Both the position numbers and the translations under genes were made by a program. This document shows, piece by piece, positions 3,846 to 6,309 of a stretch of DNA of 6,309 nt (position 1 is its first letter; every line of letters begins with the position of its first letter). Under the pieces are notes generated by a model that was given only the letters and a program-made list of their open reading frames with translations, made no database searches and was not told where the DNA came from. The stretch is from JAKQDP01 sp964536975 (GTDB lineage Bacteria; Patescibacteriota; Patescibacteriia; 2-01-FULL-39-33). Where the stretch lies: contig CAZHYS010000024.1 in NCBI GenBank assembly GCA_964536975.1, positions 1-6,309 of the forward strand, in the 5' to 3' direction.

Positions 3846-4358
3846 TTATCCGACGGCTATGGCCGTCGCGAGATCTCGCTCGCCGACTTCGTCGATGCCG
3901 AGTTGTTTGAGGAAGTACTCGATGATTTGTGGCGGTGTCTGGAACATCGCCCAGACCGATCGGTCATGCAGATCGGCCGCCGGCAGATCGAAAACTGTCT
4001 CCAGCTCAATGACGAGCTGGGTGTGAGTGAGCTCGTCCACTTCCTCGCCGATTTTGGTCGTCACTTTCACGCTGAGCGGCCAAGCGCCAATGGCGTTGGC
4101 GATTCTCTGGCAGATGTAGGAGACCGTCATCATCCGGACGAATTCGCTGATGGTGTCAATCTCCGTCCAGTCGGCGGCGTCCGCCAATTCCTTGCTGATT
4201 CCCAGCTCGTTCGCGACCCGTAGGAACAGCTCGACGAAACTCATGAAATCCATCAGATCGTTGATTTCCACATCCATCCCCAGCCGCTTACAGCCGGGGA
4301 GCAAGCCGGTCTTTTCCGCCAGTGCCGTGATGATCGCTTCTTGTACCGGATTCTTCAT
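3846..4358 (-). CDS. Predicted tandem acyl-carrier-like protein lacking both attachment serines
   Basis: 170 residues, not a gene I can name. Each half aligns by eye to the acyl carrier protein fold. Half 1: helix I about 5-17, then DFMSFVELFLRV from D37, then DTISEFVRMM (68-77). Half 2: helix I about 79-91, then DELTHTQLVIELETVF from D108, then TPPQIIEYFLKQLGI (141-155). In Escherichia coli ACP the matching site is DSLDTVELVMALEEEF, whose Ser carries phosphopantetheine. Here that position is F38 in half 1 and E109 in half 2, so neither half should be modifiable. In half 1 the distance from the start of helix I to the Asp equals that of E. coli ACP (32 residues). The start is ATG at 4358, 9 bases after GGAAGGAG; the upstream TTG at 4364 is too close to that SD. 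It has its own promoter and terminator. Three sampled lines (180 bases) have 101 G+C, richer than its neighbours. The gene is real with high confidence; the fold is inferred and the function unknown. Confidence 0.8.
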   Translation of the reverse strand: MKNPVQEAIITALAEKTGLLPGCKRLGMDVEINDLMDFMSFVELFLRVANELGISKELADAADWTEIDTISEFVRMMTVSYICQRIANAIGAWPLSVKVTTKIGEEVDELTHTQLVIELETVFDLPAADLHDRSVWAMFQTPPQIIEYFLKQLGIDEVGERDLATAIAVG

Positions 4359-4367
4359 GGCCAAGTT

Positions 4368-4375
4368 CTCCTTCC
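4368..4375 (-). promoter_or_regulatory. Strong Shine-Dalgarno of the carrier-like gene
   Basis: GGAAGGAG on the minus strand (4375-4368), 9 bases before the ATG at 4358 but only 3 before the alternative TTG at 4364. This decides the start. Confidence 0.85.
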
Positions 4376-4400
4376 TGTCGGTTTAGTTGAAAACCCCTAT

Positions 4401-4429
4401 ATTTCACTTGTCACTGTACTATCTATAAT
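4401..4429 (+). promoter_or_regulatory. Possible dnaK promoter, weak -35
   Basis: A perfect TATAAT (4424-4429) is preceded at 17 bases by ATTTCA (4401-4406; 3 of 6). Transcription would begin near 4436, giving a leader of about 85 bases to dnaK. A rival is TTGTCA at 4450-4455, but its -10 region is poor. No CIRCE lies anywhere between 4359 and 4523. The leader 4457-4522 is very AT-rich and shows no stable structure. Confidence 0.35.
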
Positions 4430-4456
4430 TATAGCACACTTTAAATATTTTGTCAA
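4428..4456 (-). promoter_or_regulatory. Full-consensus promoter of the carrier-like gene
   Basis: On the minus strand TTGACA (4456-4451), 17-base spacer and TATAAT (4433-4428) give 12 of 12 consensus positions. The start is expected near 4421, with a leader of about 60 bases. This predicts strong constitutive transcription. Confidence 0.9.
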
Positions 4457-4522
4457 TAGTTCGTGAAAATCATCAATTTAAACCCAAAAAATTAAAATAA
4501 TTAATTAAAAATTAAGAAAAAT

Positions 4523-6309
4523 ATGGGAAAAATTTTAGGTATTGATTTGGGCACGACCAATAGTGCCATGGCGGTCATGGAAGGTGGCCAGCCGAAAATT
4601 TTGGAAAATAGCGAAGGCAACCGCACTACACCGTCCATTATCGCTGTAACCAAAAAAGGCGAGCGCCTCGTCGGCGTCAGTGCCAAGCGCCAGGCTGTCA
4701 CCAACCCGGCTAATACTTTATTTTCCATCAAGCGCCTCATCGGCCGCAAATGGGAAGACGAAGAGGTTCAGCGCGATTTGAAATCGTTTCCATTTGAAAT
4801 CAAGAAATCCGGCGCCGGCGTCAAAATCGTGATGGATGGCAAGGAGTACAGCCCGCAGGAAATTTCCGCGATGGTGCTCCAAAAATTAAAAGCTGATGCC
4901 GAAGCCAAGCTCGGCGAAAAAATCACTGAAGCAGTCATCACGGTGCCGGCTTATTTTGACGATTCTCAACGCCAAGCGACCAAAGATGCCGGTGAAATCG
5001 CCGGTCTGACAGTCAAGCGGATTATCAACGAGCCGACCGCGGCCGCTCTCGCCTACGGTTTTGAAAAGAAAAAGGGCCAGCAAATCGCCGTTTATGATCT
5101 TGGCGGCGGCACTTTTGATATTTCCATTTTGGATGTTTCCGAAGATACGGTGGAAGTCAAATCCACCAACGGCGATACTCATTTGGGCGGTGATGATTTT
5201 GATCAGGTGCTGATGAATTGGATTCTGGACGAATTCAAAAAGCAAGAGGGAATTGATTTGTCCAAAGACCAGACCGCTCTCCAGCGCGTCAAAGAATCAG
5301 CCGAGAAAGCCAAGATTGAACTTTCTACCCAGATGGAGACTGAAATCAATCAGCCGTTTATCACCCAAGGGTCGGATGGCAATCCCAAGCATCTGAATTT
5401 GCGGTTTACCCGGGCGCAACTGGAAGGATTAGTCGGCGATTTGGTAGAAAAGACTTTTGTTCCGGTCCGCCAGGCGCTCAAGGATGCGGGCATGGAAACC
5501 AAGGATATTGAAGAAGTGATTTTGGTCGGCGGCATGACCAGAATGCCGTTGGTGCAGAAAAAAGTGGAAGAATTTTTTGGCAAGAAGCCCAATATCAGCG
5601 TCAATCCCGACGAAGTGGTGGCCGCCGGCGCGGCAGTGCAAGCTGGTGTGCTCCAAGGCGACGTCAAAGACGTCTTGCTTTTGGATGTGACGCCGCTCAC
5701 TTTGGGCATTGAGACTTTGGGCAGCGTCATGACGCCGCTGATTGAAAGAAATACCACCATCCCGACTTCCAAATCGCAGACTTTTTCCACCGCGGCCGAT
5801 AATCAGCCGGCAGTGGAAATCCATGTGCTTCAAGGCGAACGGCCGATGGCGTCGGACAATAAGACGCTCGGCAAATTCGTGTTGGATGGCATTCCGCCGG
5901 CTCCGCGCGGCGTCCCGCAGATTGAAGTGACTTTTGACATTGATGCCAATGGCATTTTGAATGTCAAAGCCAAAGACAAGGCGACTGGCAAGGAACAGCA
6001 CATCACCATCACTGCTTCCAGCGGCTTGTCCAAAGATGAAATTGAAAAAATGAAGACTGACGCGGCCGCTCATGCCGAAGATGACAAGAAGAAGCGGGAG
6101 TTGATTGATTTGAAAAACCAAGCGGAAAATCTCATTTTTACCACCGAGAAAACCTTGCGCGATGCCGGCGACAAAGTGGACGCCGAGACCAGAAAGAATG
6201 TGATGGACAAAGTGGAAGATTTGAAGAAGTCCAAGGACGGCGAGGACAAGGATTTGATTCAGAAGAATTACGACGCTCTGTCTGCCGAAATTCAGAAAGT
6301 CGGCGCGGC
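4523..6309 (+). CDS. dnaK: Chaperone protein DnaK (Hsp70), 3' end cut by the window
   Basis: ATP-driven chaperone that binds exposed hydrophobic segments in the cytoplasm, working with DnaJ and GrpE. 595 codons are present and open to the edge; full-length proteins are usually about 610-640 residues, so a few dozen are missing. The ATPase domain (1-about 383) has IDLGTTNS (7-14; D8, T11, T12), K70, NEPTAAALAYG with E170, DLGGGTFD (192-199; T197, D199) and VGGMTRMP (335-342). The interdomain linker VLLLDVTPL (384-392) is intact. The substrate domain (about 393-505) includes GSVMTPLIERNTTIPT, VLQGERPMASDN and PQIEVTFDIDANGIL. The helical lid begins near 505 and is partial. The loop between RLIGRKWEDEEVQRD and the SPQEIS block is of the long kind found in E. 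coli DnaK. The start codon is followed by canonical residues; upstream there is only a weak purine stretch, AAGAAAAA. GrpE and Hsp20 partners lie upstream, but in a separate transcription unit. Confidence 0.98.
   Translation, partial: MGKILGIDLGTTNSAMAVMEGGQPKILENSEGNRTTPSIIAVTKKGERLVGVSAKRQAVTNPANTLFSIKRLIGRKWEDEEVQRDLKSFPFEIKKSGAGVKIVMDGKEYSPQEISAMVLQKLKADAEAKLGEKITEAVITVPAYFDDSQRQATKDAGEIAGLTVKRIINEPTAAALAYGFEKKKGQQIAVYDLGGGTFDISILDVSEDTVEVKSTNGDTHLGGDDFDQVLMNWILDEFKKQEGIDLSKDQTALQRVKESAEKAKIELSTQMETEINQPFITQGSDGNPKHLNLRFTRAQLEGLVGDLVEKTFVPVRQALKDAGMETKDIEEVILVGGMTRMPLVQKKVEEFFGKKPNISVNPDEVVAAGAAVQAGVLQGDVKDVLLLDVTPLTLGIETLGSVMTPLIERNTTIPTSKSQTFSTAADNQPAVEIHVLQGERPMASDNKTLGKFVLDGIPPAPRGVPQIEVTFDIDANGILNVKAKDKATGKEQHITITASSGLSKDEIEKMKTDAAAHAEDDKKKRELIDLKNQAENLIFTTEKTLRDAGDKVDAETRKNVMDKVEDLKKSKDGEDKDLIQKNYDALSAEIQKVGA

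Noticed and set aside
3822..4223. Plus-strand 133-codon open frame
   Set aside because: It is the antisense shadow of the minus-strand gene, which has promoter, SD and terminator; the plus frame has none of these.
4590..4880. Possible taxonomic use of the long loop in the DnaK ATPase domain
   Set aside because: The loop is of the long type, as in E. coli, but one indel is not enough to place the organism, so it is only noted in the gene entry.
5429..6121. Minus-strand 230-codon open frame
   Set aside because: It is antisense to conserved dnaK codons, with no RBS and no family resemblance; a composition artefact of the G/C-ending codons.

Overview
The window looks like a chromosomal piece from a Patescibacteria (Candidate Phyla Radiation) bacterium, most likely Parcubacteria-like. 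This is an inference from four things: a much shortened HrcA, AT-rich intergenic DNA built from 7-base repeat units, a lineage-type membrane protein of unknown function, and mixed use of Shine-Dalgarno and SD-less starts. TGA ends grpE, so the TGA-recoding lineages (SR1/Gracilibacteria) are unlikely.

Layout: (1) 1-169 is repeat-rich intergenic DNA ending in an extended -10 promoter. (2) 170-1045 is a membrane-anchored protein of unknown function, followed by an intrinsic terminator. (3) 1089-1737 has no protein gene that I can support. It holds a long heptad-repeat tract, an imperfect inverted repeat of about 120 bases, an 11-bp hairpin and, on the minus strand, a candidate structured small RNA with its own promoter and terminator. 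(4) A consensus promoter overlapped downstream by a perfect CIRCE operator drives hrcA - grpE - hsp20 (1774-3438). (5) 3439-3845 is again repeat and palindrome DNA. (6) 3846-4358, minus strand, encodes a protein that reads as two tandem acyl-carrier-like domains, both without the phosphopantetheine serine; it has a consensus promoter, a strong SD and a terminator of its own. (7) dnaK starts at 4523 and runs off the right edge after 595 codons.

How it works together: HrcA should bind CIRCE and repress its own operon, which also makes GrpE (the nucleotide exchange factor of DnaK) and a small heat-shock holdase. DnaK, the partner of GrpE, lies next door but in a separate transcription unit. It is separated from the operon by the opposing carrier-like gene, and no CIRCE is visible upstream of it. 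Two divergent promoter pairs are notable: the ncRNA and hrcA promoters have back-to-back -35 boxes forming an inverted repeat, and the carrier-like gene promoter and a weaker dnaK promoter candidate share one palindromic -10.

The most interesting items are the candidate ncRNA at 1534-1646, the double serine-less carrier-like protein, the minimal HrcA without its dimerization insert, and the 7-base periodicity of the spacers.
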